This document shows, one piece after another, positions 19,901 to 32,131 of a stretch of 38,145 nt of DNA. A model generated the notes under the pieces. That model did not search any database and had not been told where the DNA came from. It was given only the letters and a program-made list of their open reading frames with translations. The translations under genes and the position numbers were made by a program. Source of the stretch: Basidiobolus meristosporus CBS 931.73 (Eukaryota; Basidiobolomycota; Basidiobolomycetes; Basidiobolales; Basidiobolaceae); contig MCFE01000767.1 in the NCBI GenBank assembly GCA_002104905.1, positions 1 to 38,145 on the forward strand, in the 5' to 3' direction. Numbering within the stretch: position 1 is the stretch's first letter; every line of letters begins with the position of its first letter.

Positions 19901-19998
19901 AAGAAAGGGTGCGAATGCAGATATGCCGTTGGTTAATGGTGGGAAATGTACTCAATGAGCCATGGGTTGTGTTGCTCCGACACCCGGCCACTCGCCCG

Positions 19999-20007
19999 CC
20001 TTTTATA
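19999..20007 (-). promoter_or_regulatory. TATA box of the PH-like gene
   Basis: On the minus strand this reads TATAAAAGG, a textbook TATA box, about 100 nt upstream of the ATG at 19900. Confidence 0.6.
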
Positions 20008-20254
20008 CACAATCGCATCAAGCACAGTTTTGAGGGGTAGCTCAATAGAACTTGGTCAGTTATCTCCCAGCCTACCAAGCTCCCATGAAACCGGATTTGA
20101 TTGGACTGTACTACTGATCGTGATCCAAATCCAGTACTTATCTCATTCTTCACGAGCACCTCAATTGCTGAGTACACCGGCTCCGATCCGTATCATTGAA
20201 AAAGGAAAATCCCACCATTCTCCATTTAAAACCTGGCCATAGTCTTTATTTAGT

Positions 20255-20602
20255 CTAGCACCGAGGCAGAAACCAGTATAGTGAACCAGAATCGCCTTTA
20301 TGCAAGCCAATTTGAACCTCTACTATGGCAAAGGTTCCGATTGCACGATCCAAAAATCCATATTCACCACATGCATCGCCAGAGTGAACCGGTGGCGTAA
20401 CAGCATCAGAAGACTCGGATGGTACGCCACGGTTTACAGCTCGTGGACATCCTACCGAACTCCTCTTGCTAGCTAGAGCTCCCCCTTCCCCTAGACGTAA
20501 CCAAGCACATGGGAGGATTTCCTGGGTAGATCGAGGGCTGTAAACTACCGAAGCACTAATTAGTCCACATATGCTATAAATACGGAATACATAAAGTGGC
20601 AT
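20255..20602 (-). CDS. doubtful 115-aa frame, possibly part of a SINE-like repeat
   Basis: ATG at 20602 to TAG at 20255, with AATAAA on the minus strand at 20245-20250 right after the stop. The N-terminus is mildly hydrophobic (MPLYVFRIYSICGLISASVV). No domain is recognised and the composition is not convincing. It begins just downstream of a tRNA-like head at 20620-20698, so it may be the body of a SINE rather than a gene. Confidence 0.25.
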   Translation of the reverse strand: MPLYVFRIYSICGLISASVVYSPRSTQEILPCAWLRLGEGGALASKRSSVGCPRAVNRGVPSESSDAVTPPVHSGDACGEYGFLDRAIGTFAIVEVQIGLHKGDSGSLYWFLPRC

Positions 20603-20619
20603 ATATTTTTCATTTGACT

Positions 20620-20698
20620 GGATTCGAAACAGGAAAGTGACTTCAAGATCACTTGGGCGGAAATTTTACAAGCAATCGCTCTGGCTACATCCGCCACC
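20620..20698 (-). repeat. tRNA-like sequence, possible SINE head
   Basis: On the minus strand GTAGCCAGAGCGATTGC (20672-20688) resembles a Pol III A box, followed by CTTGTAAA as in a tRNA-Thr(UGU) anticodon loop. GTTTCGAATCC (20620-20630) is one mismatch from the B box GGTTCGAATCC. An extra stretch of about 20 nt with the hairpin AAGTGATCTTGAAGTCACTT sits before the B box, and the acceptor ends do not pair. It is therefore not a functional tRNA. Confidence 0.4.
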
Positions 20699-23600
20699 AT
20701 TGAGCAACCAAAATCCGGTATTGAGCCTTGGCCGCATGGATCACATATGATTTTCTAACCCCGGCGGGCTGCTCTCTACGAACCCATATATACTATGCTC
20801 CATGAGGTGCACGGAGTCTTGGACGGGCGGAAGTTACTTGAGTGAAGCCGGAACATGATGGAATAAGTGAATCATGATAATCGAGGGGCTAGAATCCCTG
20901 GCCCAATTGAAACAAATCGACTAGAGATTGGTCGGTGGGCTTCCATATTGAAGAAATCGTGGATCGTACGGAGTAGGAAAATCGATTCGCTGGCCAAGTG
21001 GCGAATGGCGACTGAGATTGAAAAATGATTTGGGCATCGAAACACTAGCATTTAGTCTGCTGATAATCCCAATACTGGTGACGAACACACCTTCAATGGG
21101 GCATGTGTTCTCCAACCCATGCATGCATCTCCAATGCGCGATCATTACGAACATATCTACCAATGCCTACTCCAACTTCGAGTAGACGTGTGCGAATCCT
21201 CACATTCTGCACTGCCACTGCTAGGACTGGATTGAGTGGATGCAACTGGAGGGATACCTCCAATTGAGCATTCTCTGCTCTACTATGACTATAGAACAAA
21301 CGATTCGTTTGTTAGCCATCGATAATACACATTTAGGGAGGCCTCCCATCAGCAAAGGAAGGTACTGTGAAAATTCCTGAACAGGCCAATAAAGTGCCTA
21401 GTATTTTAATTGCACCTTTGTGCTGAGCTCCATTGATTCCGTTACCAATGGAGAATGAATTGCAGCCATAAACCTCATAGCATATATGTGCAAACAGAGT
21501 ACAAAGATAGATTGGTACGGTCCAGATTGGACAACTCAATATTAGGATTCAAGCGATCGATCACTCTACGAAGCACCATTCTTGGCAAATCCATGGGGCC
21601 ATCTATTTCGATCCTGATGGAAATGCAGGATTGGATCGAAAATTCGAATCTCTATATGGATTATGAATCCATTGTCGGCTTCTTAGTGGATGATCCTTTT
21701 TCGAATGATTAACTTTGGCAAGTCCCATTTCCTCATGAATCTGGGAAAAGGAGTGTATGTTCCATTTCTTTATTAGTGCCTTTCATTCCCTAAGCAGAAA
21801 TTTTACGAGCTTCGCCGTAGGGCCCACCCGGCCCACTGACTTGAAAGGGATGATTTCAAACCGATTCACCTATTCCACGGCAATGTGAATCATGTCCTCA
21901 ACTAAAGTGGAGTACATGATTTTGGAGGCCGGATCCCTATGGAGTCTACGCTCCAGCATCAATGAATTATTTCTACGAAAATCCATCGCCTGCCTATGGA
22001 TGCCATACTGCGGTGATGGCGATTTTTGTGTACAAGCATCGATTCGAATTCAAGGGCCAAACAGTTAAATATATCACATGCACTCAGCAAGGCTCACCTA
22101 ACAACGAAGAGTCTCGCCTTGTGTGATTAACGATAAACCCCTGGGTGACTGGATATATTCAATGGACCCTTCTTAAAATGTGCGATGAATTCTGAATTGG
22201 TTATGAGTTGACGAACAAGTCCGATGTCTTGCATATTCTTTTAGAAGGTAATCGCCACTAAATGATGTTCTAGTCAGCATAAACTTAAAAATAAGATAAA
22301 CATACTCTTGGGTGTTTTCCATTTCTCCTTAAACCTTCCCTGTGTTCTGAATAGGCAAAGAGCAGTAGCCAAGGGGTCCGATTAAGCATATCTACACGCT
22401 CAGGGTAAACATTCCAATTAGTCAACATGTTGCATGCATTACGAGAGGATTTATAGATGGGGTTGGCTGCATTGCACGCTCTTGTTGTGCATGAATGGGT
22501 GGCAAGGCTATTAATAGCTCCATAAATATATCTGATGCAATGTACTCCCACTCTACTTCTGATAACTTTACTCTCTTGCGTGAATATTAACTAATGGAGG
22601 ATTAATTAGAAAACACTAGGTCACCCAAAATGGGAATGGGTTGGTAAGTGGTAGATTGTTTTGTCTGATATTGCAGCAGAGATTTTCTGCAGATGCGGCA
22701 CACGATACAGTGACTGGAATGGATGTTTGGTGAATATGGGAGTGGGTTCTGAGTTCCACAGCCCAACATTAGAAAACCCCAGGAACCATTCTCACCCTTC
22801 AATCCTCCAAAGGAATCCAGGTATAACAAGGATACTTTGCCATCAAACTATCTAGATCACTATACCGAACGGCAACCGGATAAGACCGGCGTGGCACACA
22901 ATCCTGAAGACACCACCGTTCAAGCTTCACTGGTTTCTTCATCATTTGGCATATGCGCGCGGAAGTTATCACTCAATATTGGTGTAATTGCCGCTGTAAT
23001 ACTAATTCAAATGGGGCATAGAGAACCAACCCCCAATGTGTTGATCAGCGCTGACCGTAGGAATGAATCGACTGATTTGAGAAGCCCAAAAATCACGTGA
23101 CTGTACAACTGAGGTCGTCTCTGTATACTAAAACAGTGGAAAAACTGAAATCGTCGGGACTCAATAACACAAAATAGGAATGATTGACTTGAAATCAACG
23201 ATCACTGCTGTAGCACTGCAGTGCGTCTCATCATCTTATTGAGATGGCCGGTTGATGACACAGTCACTCCTCAAGAAAGCGAAAATCAGGACACCCAGGT
23301 TATTTTTAACCCACGGCCGCAAAGATTGTCTTGGCTTGGCAGGAATTCCCGATTAAACCATGTATTGATTAAATTTGGTCTCAACTGGATGATTTTGCCC
23401 AGTTTGGCTTGCATATTCCTTCATTCCCCCCATGGAATCGTTTGCACACGGGGGTAATAAAATTTTGATACCGTAGTGCATGCCAACCACAATTGCATGT
23501 TTCGGCGAAGAGTAGTCTTCACTTGTCAATTGGGATAGGATGACAACTACCCTAAGCGCCAAGTGAGGTAGTGTAGTCATACTAGATTCTGCCATAATTC

Positions 23601-23880
23601 ATTGCAAGCTGAATTTCCATTGATTCAGTCTTTGCTGTAGGGTGCAGGCAATTGTTCCGGTGAGGTGATTGATTGGTCAGTACTCCCGCCCATGTCTCAT
23701 ACTCTACTCCAATCAAAAGTTGCCCCAGAATCAACGTGCAAGTTGTGATTCATTGAGGTACGTCGCCCACTCGCTGGAGTCACTTCCGAAAAATCTACTC
23801 CAACCACATGCAAAGCCCAAGCCTTTCTACACATTAAACTATTCCTCGCCACCGATGGTCATTGGGCTAGCCAGATGCGG
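20699..23880. other. intergenic; no gene supported
   Basis: Several frames of 60-90 codons occur (for example 21455-21712 and 22837-23100 on the plus strand), but none shows a recognisable domain, signal peptide or clear codon bias. No LTR of the copia family was seen here. Confidence 0.45.
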
Positions 23881-23886
23881 TTTATT
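23881..23886 (-). terminator. poly(A) signal of the minus-strand TMEM198-like gene
   Basis: AATAAA on the minus strand, about 50 nt after the TAA at 23935. Confidence 0.55.
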
Positions 23887-23934
23887 ATGAATTGCCACAT
23901 GATTGCTTAATAAATAATGACCTCTACGACAAGT

Positions 23935-24742
23935 TTAGAACTTCTCACTGGTGGTTTTGTACTGGAACAACGCACCGAGGCAGGCAGCAACGGCCGCAGA
24001 GCCTAGCATAGCGTAGACCTTGGCGTTGGTGTGATAAAACACCTCCGCATGCCCTCTGAAGAACAGGTTGAGCGAGTAATACATTCCAGTCTTGACGAAA
24101 ACATCGACTCCCACGACCATGGTGTATGAGCCATAAATAGCCGAGGACCAGATGAGGATGTGTCTCTCGAGGAACAGTATCGAGATTGCCCCAATGACCA
24201 CGAACACTACGATGAAGATGATGCGTCCAGTGTTGGATGTGATCAGCATGTTCTCCTTCAAGGATAATATGATCATGGAAAGCGCAAAACCACCCAGTCC
24301 TCCGATAATGACAAGTCCAACTTGGAACAAACAGATCAACAGATAGCCACCAATCAGACCAGAAACTATACTAACGGCAATATATATCCAGGACTTGGCG
24401 GTGTTGCTACTGTCCACTGGACTGATGTTGGCACAGATGACCAAGGCAAGGCCGGAGAAGAAAACGAACCCGGTCAGGAAGATGGTTACCTTGACCAGTC
24501 GACGGCCGAAAAAGCAGAACGCAAACCCAATCAATATCAACAACACGCCAGCTATGATCTTCTGGGTCTGATTCAACTCTTGGTCTGAAAACAGTCATCA
24601 GAGAGCGTCATTAATGTCATTGTACGGAATTCTGTAGACAAGCGAGGTACTTACCGTCATTTACGGGGTCCTGTGCCAATGCCATGGGCATGGAAAGCAG
24701 TGACAACAGTGCTAGTAGCAAGAGGCTGAACTTGGATTTCAT
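23935..24742 (-). CDS. TMEM198/DUF4203-like multi-pass membrane protein, copy 1
   Basis: There are two exons. 24655-24742 encodes the signal peptide (MKSKFSLLLLALLSLLSMPM, then ALAQDP), and 23935-24584 encodes the rest. The 70-nt intron has donor GTAAGT and acceptor TTTTCAG and is phase 1. The product is 245 aa. After the signal peptide come about seven hydrophobic helices. They include IIAGVLLILIGFAFCFFGRR, the repeated GG patterns GLIGGYLL and IIGGLGGFALSMIIL, and the C-terminal NAKVYAMLGSAAVAACLG. This pattern matches DUF4203/TMEM198-type proteins, whose fungal role is unknown. The copy at 26163-26968 shares NAKVYAMLGSAAV, IIGGLGGFAL and FFGR-LVKVTIF. Intact, with a TATA-like TTTATAAG about 85 nt upstream. 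Confidence 0.88.
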
Positions 24743-26162
24743 CTATAAAGATGGACAACAAAAGGATGAAAAGGAGTGTGTGAATGAAGAGGGGATGTAG
24801 GTAAATTCGACTGAATGTCTTGGCTTATAAAGGGGATTCTCAATTATTGTTACGTCCGCCGTTCATGTGGTGGTACCAAATTTCAAGAGTGATGCGGGCT
24901 AGTATTACCTTTAGCAGCTCCATCATACATTTTCTTAATAGCTTGCCTTAATGATTAATATAACTGGTAATAGGCGCGCTTTGAGTGCGATCACTAGTTG
25001 GCAAATGTGTATTTATCAGCAATATTGGGCTGGTACTGAGACGATAACTGGCAATGGCCAGCAACAGCGACCAGATAGTATCCGAATGGAGATTAAACAA
25101 GTCTGTAAACTTCACTGTCTGGGAAGGGATGGCAAGAAAGAGGAGAGGCTCCCTCCATGTTCCCGAGTAGCCCAAATAGTGGCATGAATTGTGTTTATAT
25201 CAGCCCATGGCATCCATGCACCGTATTTGGATTCGATTCATCTTATGTTTGTTTCTTGATCAAACAAGTCAATAGGAGGTGTTGCAAAGCATAAATGGCC
25301 AGAGTAGTTGACGGATGGAGCGGCCCACAGGCTGTGATCATCGCATTCGTGGGGCGGGCGATACAGAATTCGGGTAGAATTTCTGTTTTTTATTTTGCTT
25401 CTGATATGTCGAGCTGAGGGGATCATGATCAATAGCAAATGTCCAGGGCACCCAAACTGGTGTTACAGTAATTTTGGAAAATCTGCTACATACAAGAATA
25501 GACATAGCCCAAGCCACATTATCGCATACTGCCAAGAATCTCACTCATGGCCCTAATTAGAAATTGAGTTATCCTTTTGTCTCTACTGACTGAGTTTGGT
25601 GCAATCATGAACAGCGCTTATTTCTAACGCCTATTTTTAACCGGTTTCGTGATTCATTCGGCCTCTCGACCAATCAGCCGGTTTTCGAGCCAAGAAATTT
25701 CAGTAGCGAGAGACTTCAGTTGCTTCATCGCAGTGTAGAAGCGTGCAGCCCACAGCTCTGCAGCAATGGAGGGTTGCGCCGTGGATTCACGCGTTCCCGC
25801 CACCCACATACCTCCGCCCACCCCTACCCGCACCAGCACCCAACCTCGCCTCCTCAACCCAGCATTGATCCTGTCTCAGCCGTCCATGGTCAATCGTTTC
25901 TAGCCAACCCATTGAATTTTCACCTCAGTTTCATAGATTCAAAGTCAATCTAATGATGCCAAGCAAAAGAGATTGGTGTGGGTGGAGATCGCCCGCTAAA
26001 CTTCTTATTGCCATAAATGGATCAATGTTGATCAGGTGCGCAGTCTTGTCACTGCAAATATATAAGCGAGCAATAGCGATGGATGAACCTCAGTTCCTCA
26101 CTCATTCATATCCACACTTGTTCTCGAGCCTCCTAAACGACAGTTACTCCTAATTCTGAACA
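24743..26162. promoter_or_regulatory. shared divergent promoter region of the two TMEM198-like genes
   Basis: 1.4 kb separate the two start codons. Minus-strand TTTATAAG lies near 24822-24832 and plus-strand TATATAA at 26059-26066, each about 85-105 nt before its ATG. No gene between them is supported. A GC-rich stretch of CCCACC-type sequence lies at 25798-25850. Confidence 0.5.
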
Positions 26163-26968
26163 ATGAGAGCCACATCCTCATTTTCCCTATCAAAAAGCCT
26201 GGCGGCTGCGTTTATTGCTTTTCTATGCATCCCCCAGGTGTTGGCCCAAGGTGTGCTCACCAATCGTACGTATGATCATAGGTTTTGATTCGCTGCCTTA
26301 TCATTAACATTCCTCCTGTAGGTGAAGGATTTACAGATACACAAAAGCTGATAGCAGCGATCGTGTGTATAGCAGTTGGTTTTTTATTTTGTTTCTTCGG
26401 CCGCTACCTCGTCAAGGTGACCATATTTGTTGCGGGCTTCTTCTTTTTCGCTGGGCTGTCCTTGTTCTTGGCCGAGAAGATCCAGCCTACCGCCGAGGGG
26501 GACAGTGGGAGAGCATGGCTTCATCTTGGCATCAGTTGCGCGATTGGCATAATTGGAGGCCTATTGCTGCTATGCTTGTGGAAGCTTGGTTTAGTCCTTA
26601 TTGGTGGTTTGGGAGGCTTTGCTCTGGCTATGTTTATCCTTTCCCTCAAGAGTGGCATGTTGATCTCCTCCGGAACTCCAAGAATCATCTTCATTGTCGC
26701 CATGGTGCTAGTTGGAATGATCATCATTTTGTTCTTTGAGAAGCATGTTGTGATCATCTGTACCGCCATCACTGGTGCCTATGTATTTGTCATCGGAATC
26801 GATCATTTCGTGAAGACCGGCTTCACCGATCAGTTGAACCTCTTCTGGGGTGGGGATTCCACCGTATTTTATCAGACAAATGCTAAGGTCTACGCAATGT
26901 TAGGATCTGCGGCAGTGCTTGCACTTATTGGCATTTTGATACAATACCGCACCACCCGATCAAAATAA
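26163..26968 (+). CDS. TMEM198/DUF4203-like multi-pass membrane protein, copy 2
   Basis: There are two exons, 26163-26265 and 26322-26968, with a 56-nt intron (GTACGT...CTGTAG, with TTAAC as a plausible branch site), phase 1, giving 249 aa. Exon 1 is a signal peptide (LAAAFIAFLCIPQVLAQG). Exon 2 has about seven hydrophobic helices with GLGGFALAMFILSLKSGMLI, FFGRYLVKVTIFVAGFFFFA and NAKVYAMLGSAAVLALIG. The intron lies at the same point after the signal peptide and in the same phase as in copy 1, so the two genes descend from one already-spliced ancestor. The frame is intact and there is no sign of decay. The function is not known; the family call rests on the helix and GG pattern. Confidence 0.88.
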
Positions 26969-27164
26969 TTCTTTGAGCAAATCACTGCATAGTGTCGATC
27001 TTATCCATAGTATATATACGTATCACCCATAAGCATATCTAAACATATATCATCTTCATATCAATATTTATGCGCTATCTATCTCTCTTTATCTCTACCT
27101 GATCCATACTCCACCAGATGGGTCTAGTATGCCTAAAGCCCTGGTGGGTCCCAGTCTTTTAAAA

Positions 27165-27170
27165 AATAAA
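27165..27170 (+). terminator. poly(A) signal candidate after copy 2
   Basis: AATAAA about 200 nt after the stop at 26968. Confidence 0.4.
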
Positions 27171-28356
27171 CCTGGCCAGCAAGGCCAATATGCATACAGC
27201 CTGCTTGCATCGGTAGCAGAGAGTCTGGACATGGTCTAGCTGCTATTTAGGCCTCGTTCCTGTCGACCAAGTAGCACCGGTCAGGTTTCTAATATTTATT
27301 CGTCGATAGACTTGATTGCTATATATACACCAAAGCACCACTAACATGAGCTTTTGAAAGGCCGGCGCTGCCATATCTCCACATTGTGGAGTCGATGCTA
27401 TCAAGGACAATGCAACCGATTGTTTCAAAATAGGCTTTCTGGACACCTGCCTATTGATTCCTCTAGGAATGTTCACCGTGATGTTATAAATAGATGAGAC
27501 CTACGTCGTCACTTAGGGGTAAAGAATTGTCAAAGTTGCTTGCATGACCATGTGTCGTAGTTTTCTGAAGTACAGGCAACAGTGTAGTACAAGATTATGT
27601 TTCCCTTCGAAACCGTAGGTGGCTAATACTTGTAGTTGATCTGAGTATCTGCAATTCGGTATTCCATGGCGGGAAAGCCCATATGAGCATCTACTTTTGT
27701 CATCGATTGGTTGGTATTGGAGCTCTTCAGACAAGAAAAATCCATCTCTTCCACTGTGTATCGTGACTTGATCCTTCTGACAGCACCATCGATAAGGTGG
27801 TAGCTCTTGAACGTCAATAGATCACCCGCCATTTTCATGACGCTGCCCTGTAACTGGCTCATTAGTGAATGTAAAAGGAGGGTTGGGAATCTTCCTCAGT
27901 ATAAGAAATGGTTGCTTGACTTATTTGCAAACAATGTACTCCTATATCAGCGGTCATTGAATGCAGAAATCAATGTTCTTAATAGGAGTGGTGATATACT
28001 GCGAAGCTCTTCCATCAATTGGCTTGTGTTGGCATCAATAGTTATCGATCTATTGTATTAACAGGTCTCAAGTGCCAATTTACCATACTGAATCATGATT
28101 TCATCGCTGGCTATTTGGATGTAATAAATATAAATTGCCGGATATTTGATAATAGTTTAGATTCATGAGCATGGGATAAGACAGTCATTGAACAACACAA
28201 CTACGCATCACTAGCAGGCGCAATGGTGATTAATATGCGAGTTTATTTAGCTTTCTAGGTTGATCTCAGTTGCACCATGAATGACCTTAAATGTTGCCAG
28301 TATGGGCTCCTATCATTCAACCTAGGAATATCAACATACAACGCTGATGTAGAGTA
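27171..28356. other. intergenic; no gene seen
   Basis: Short frames only; nothing recognisable. Confidence 0.45.
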
Positions 28357-28379
28357 ATATATATATATATATATATATA
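28357..28379. repeat. (AT)n microsatellite
   Basis: About eleven to twelve AT units in a row. Confidence 0.95.
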
Positions 28380-29712
28380 CATCCAAGCCAGGTATTCTCA
28401 CTAACACCCCTCATAACAATGGCAGGGAGTCTAAAACACCTTCTTTTGAAATTACAAGATATATCATGTAAATGGCAACAAGAGGTTGGGAATAATCTGT
28501 CGTACGAATACGACGTTGAAAAGGACTTTTTAGACATTGGTGGAAGCATCTAAATATACCTATATTGCTCACATCGTGCCCTTTAAGCCTAGACTATATA
28601 TTAGTTACATCTGACTCGAACTAAACAGCAAAATATCTCAGGAAAGTTGTTCACCAATCTCTGGGGCTTTTGGGGATCTTTTAAGATTGCTATCCTTTCA
28701 ACAGCTTTTCAGATCTAGGAAGATACCCCATATTTTGTATTTCAAGTCAGAGCTGACAATTAGCGTGTTGGTAATGGGTAAAGTCATGGCGTGGATAGTT
28801 TGCTTCAATATCGATTACTCAAGCCAGAATACCGCAAGTTTTATGAATGCCGAAACTTACAAAGCTTTGAATTTGTTTGGAATTTATTCACTCGTGGATT
28901 ACGGATTAATTATCTCAGCAAGATTTACATCGATTGTAAATAGACGCACTTCTGAGTATCATATCAAAGGAATTTCAGGACAGTAATTAATTTTCCAAAG
29001 GCTTGCCAATTCCCCAATAGCAAAATATGCTTAAGCAATAGTGTAACTATTTACCATCCTCTTTATGAAAGTAGTAGGTGGTTAATGTGTGGGTGCTCAG
29101 TGGCCCTTTAGTTCTACAGATATGCTATGCATTTCTCTTGACTATGAAAATTTTGAAAGGCTATAACTTCAGTGTTTCCCTAATATATATTTTACTTTCC
29201 CTCTGGCTTTCCGCAAACTGCCAGGTGCCCATGTCATTCTCAAGACTTCGATAAACTCTTCAGATTTGCATTTGGATTCCTACTAGGGATCTAATAGTAT
29301 AACCATGATCCCGCACCCATCTGCTCTAAACTCCCAACACTACATTGATAAAATAGTGTGACAGACACAGATTCCATATATACTACCTTGACACTGAAGC
29401 CCTTCATATATACTCAATTTCTACTTAGCCAACTGCAAATTAATGTATTTACAACTTTGAGTTTCACCCATTGAGAATCAATAAACTTGTAGTGTTAAAG
29501 AGGTCCAAGAAGCAACCAGAATTATCAAGCTCATTCTATTGACGCGTTACTTTATGTACCATTGTGTAGGATCCAACGGCTAAAATTCACTGCATTCTTT
29601 TACACACATTTCCAAGATGCAAAATAATACATATCGAGGAAACTTTCTGGTCATCTGTATCGCTTACAATAGGCTCTAAATATATGCAACAAGCCTAGCC
29701 AATATTGCGAGA
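28380..29712. other. AT-rich intergenic; no gene supported
   Basis: A 99-codon frame at 28687-28986 begins at TTG and has no recognisable domain. It is noted but not called. Confidence 0.4.
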
Positions 29713-30016
29713 TTGAACAGGCACTTATTCATGAGGAGTACCTGGTTACACTCAATTAATCAATTGTACCAACATCACAGCTATAAACACCATATCACAA
29801 GAATAAAGGATAAATTCATACAGTATGCACCTTGTCAAGATTACTTACAAGGCACCATTATGCACTACTCTACAGCAAATTATGCAGCAAGACAACTGAC
29901 TTTTTGAAACACTATGAGCAACAGAGATATCATGACCCTATTTGGGATAGAACACTACCAAATGACTATGCTAAAAGATGTGAATATTTAGAAGTGGCAG
30001 CAGGAACTTTGAAATA
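29713..30016 (+). pseudogene. possible coding relic in two frames
   Basis: One frame from ATG at 29713 ends at a stop at 29907. An overlapping frame then reads coherently (FLKHYEQQRYHDPIWDRTLP and YAKRCEYLEVAAGTLK) to 30016. The second part looks like real protein but starts without a context of its own. The family is not recognised. Confidence 0.25.
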
Positions 30017-32004
30017 ATGTGGATCCTATTGCAGCTGATGATACCAGCTCAGAAGTAACTTGCAGTATTTGGAAAATTGGGCTATTGCACTTACTGATTT
30101 AGAGTTTTGAAGTTTTCTGTAATTGCGTGTGAGCTTTGAAGGAACAACTGTTTGAATGTTCAGCAAAAAAGGGCTGGTAAGCTGTATGGGCTGTTTGCGG
30201 TCTCTGAACCACATTGAAGATTATGGTAACTTCAAATATCTTCAAATTAATTTTGCAAGATGCCAATTCTCAAAGACAGTGGAGTAAATCATCATCGATA
30301 TCATAACTAGCAAAGTGTTATCTCCAAGATGTGTTGCTAATTAGGTGGGAATCTGAATATGTGTAACAGATCCTCCCTTGTAGATTTTTTGAGAAGAAAA
30401 AAGGATTTATACTTTTGTGTGAGCTTCGTAAATATCATGACAAAGATACTTCAAGGACCCAACGGTCTTCAGAACGTGTTTGGAAATTTTGGTTGTTTAA
30501 TCAATTCAGAGTATTTAAGTGGTAACTTCATGATAGTAGGGTGCTATCTTAGATGTCAGAATAAAGGTGCTAAGTCATTTTAACCTTAAATAGCATCATA
30601 AATCCAATTTTGAAATTTCCGTCACGATATGGCTTATTGAGCAAGTCGAGCAGAATTGAATATCTCATATTATACAACAAAATAATATAATAGGGACAAT
30701 TAATTCGGGAGACTTTTAAAGGCTTCATACATCGAAAGTGCCTGAATGCTATCTAACACTAGAGTTCATTGAAAGTTCCAAACTACAAGGTTATAAAAAT
30801 AGGTAGAAACTTGCTGCTAGTAGATGATCGGGGAAGGGGGAATATCACGTAACAAAGAACGGATATTAGAGTAATAAATACCTCCTTTAAATTTTTAAAG
30901 TAGGTTCCTGGACGCCATGGCTTTCTGAATGCCCCCGCATTGAACAAAAACAGCATATCAAAAAGTATGCCATTTCATATTGGATCATAGGGTGTACAGG
31001 GATGAAGTATCTCCTCCCCTGACCGGTTTTTTCACACTGGCGGCTGTGATGCGAAATAACGCTGAGTACTTGATAGAAGTTCAATACCGGCCGAAGCTCC
31101 CAGACACTGACCAGAAGGAAGTGTTGTAAAACTGTGGTTATGATAAGAATTACAGGCGCGCGATCATCACATGATTGGCTACTGAACACGGTTCGAAGGA
31201 ACACCCTGCAAGAAAGATAATATCTATCACCTTTTGCAAATTATCTCGCGAGTACACTTTCTATACTCGCATTTCCTTGGCACACCACTGTGATACTAAA
31301 CCGCTTGCAGTAGATCTACGACATCCAGCTTCACCATATGCACGATGGCTGGATGGTATTGGACGCTGATACATCTTCTGATATACGTGTTAGCAAGAAC
31401 TGATCCATTCTGCCGAACAAAAGAATCTCATTGAACGAGCCTGTCATGACGTCGATCTAACTTGAACCTGGATAAACAAGCACTGTTGGTGTTTACGTAT
31501 CCACCAAGCCTTGGTGTATAACCACCTCTTCTGTGAGAATGAAAACACACTCGTTACGAAGAATACTACAGAGCCCGTTCGGTGGATTCAGGTTGCAGTT
31601 GTCCCATCTGTCTTGCTCGTGGCCACCATATCTAGCATCAAAACAAGCACGATGTCATCATCGGGAATCAGATCTCGATCGTGTTGGAATTTAATGGTGA
31701 ATTTGGCGTTCAACCGTCGGGTAAGATCAGGAGTCTAGATCATGGATTACATGTGCCTAATTTCAAAGCTATCTGTACTCTAGCTAGCTCTGGAATCTGA
31801 CTAGCAGGCACTTCTTGGGATCCGAATAACATGTTATGTGATCATGGCCATATGAAGAGGTATACCTACCATATTTGTACGGCAGATCCATTGATTCGCC
31901 CATTCGTCTTACGGAAGAAGTATCTTGACAAAAGTATTCTGTATTACACCAGATTCATTTAGCACTGCCTAATTCGAGCAGCTTATCGGGCGTCGTGGCC
32001 TCAT
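30017..32004. other. AT-rich intergenic; no gene supported
   Basis: No recognisable frame, repeat or RNA gene. Short frames such as 30359-30583 look random. Confidence 0.4.
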
Positions 32005-32013
32005 CTATAAATT
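32005..32013 (+). promoter_or_regulatory. TATA box of the UNC-93-like gene
   Basis: CTATAAATT, about 125 nt upstream of the ATG at 32132. Confidence 0.5.
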
Positions 32014-32131
32014 CCCGACATTTCGTCGTTCCAACGATTTCAACTACCTGCTGATTCTATCATCCAGATCCTTTTGTCTCACTGTAGAGCGCCCTGTTCT
32101 GCAGCTGATTTATCCAGCAGAGCTTTCCCAG

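Noticed and set aside
20620-20698. Functional tRNA gene
   Set aside because: The acceptor stem does not pair, there is an extra insertion before the B box, and no T-run terminator follows.
28687-28986. 99-codon plus-strand frame
   Set aside because: It starts at TTG, lies in AT-rich DNA and has no recognisable domain.
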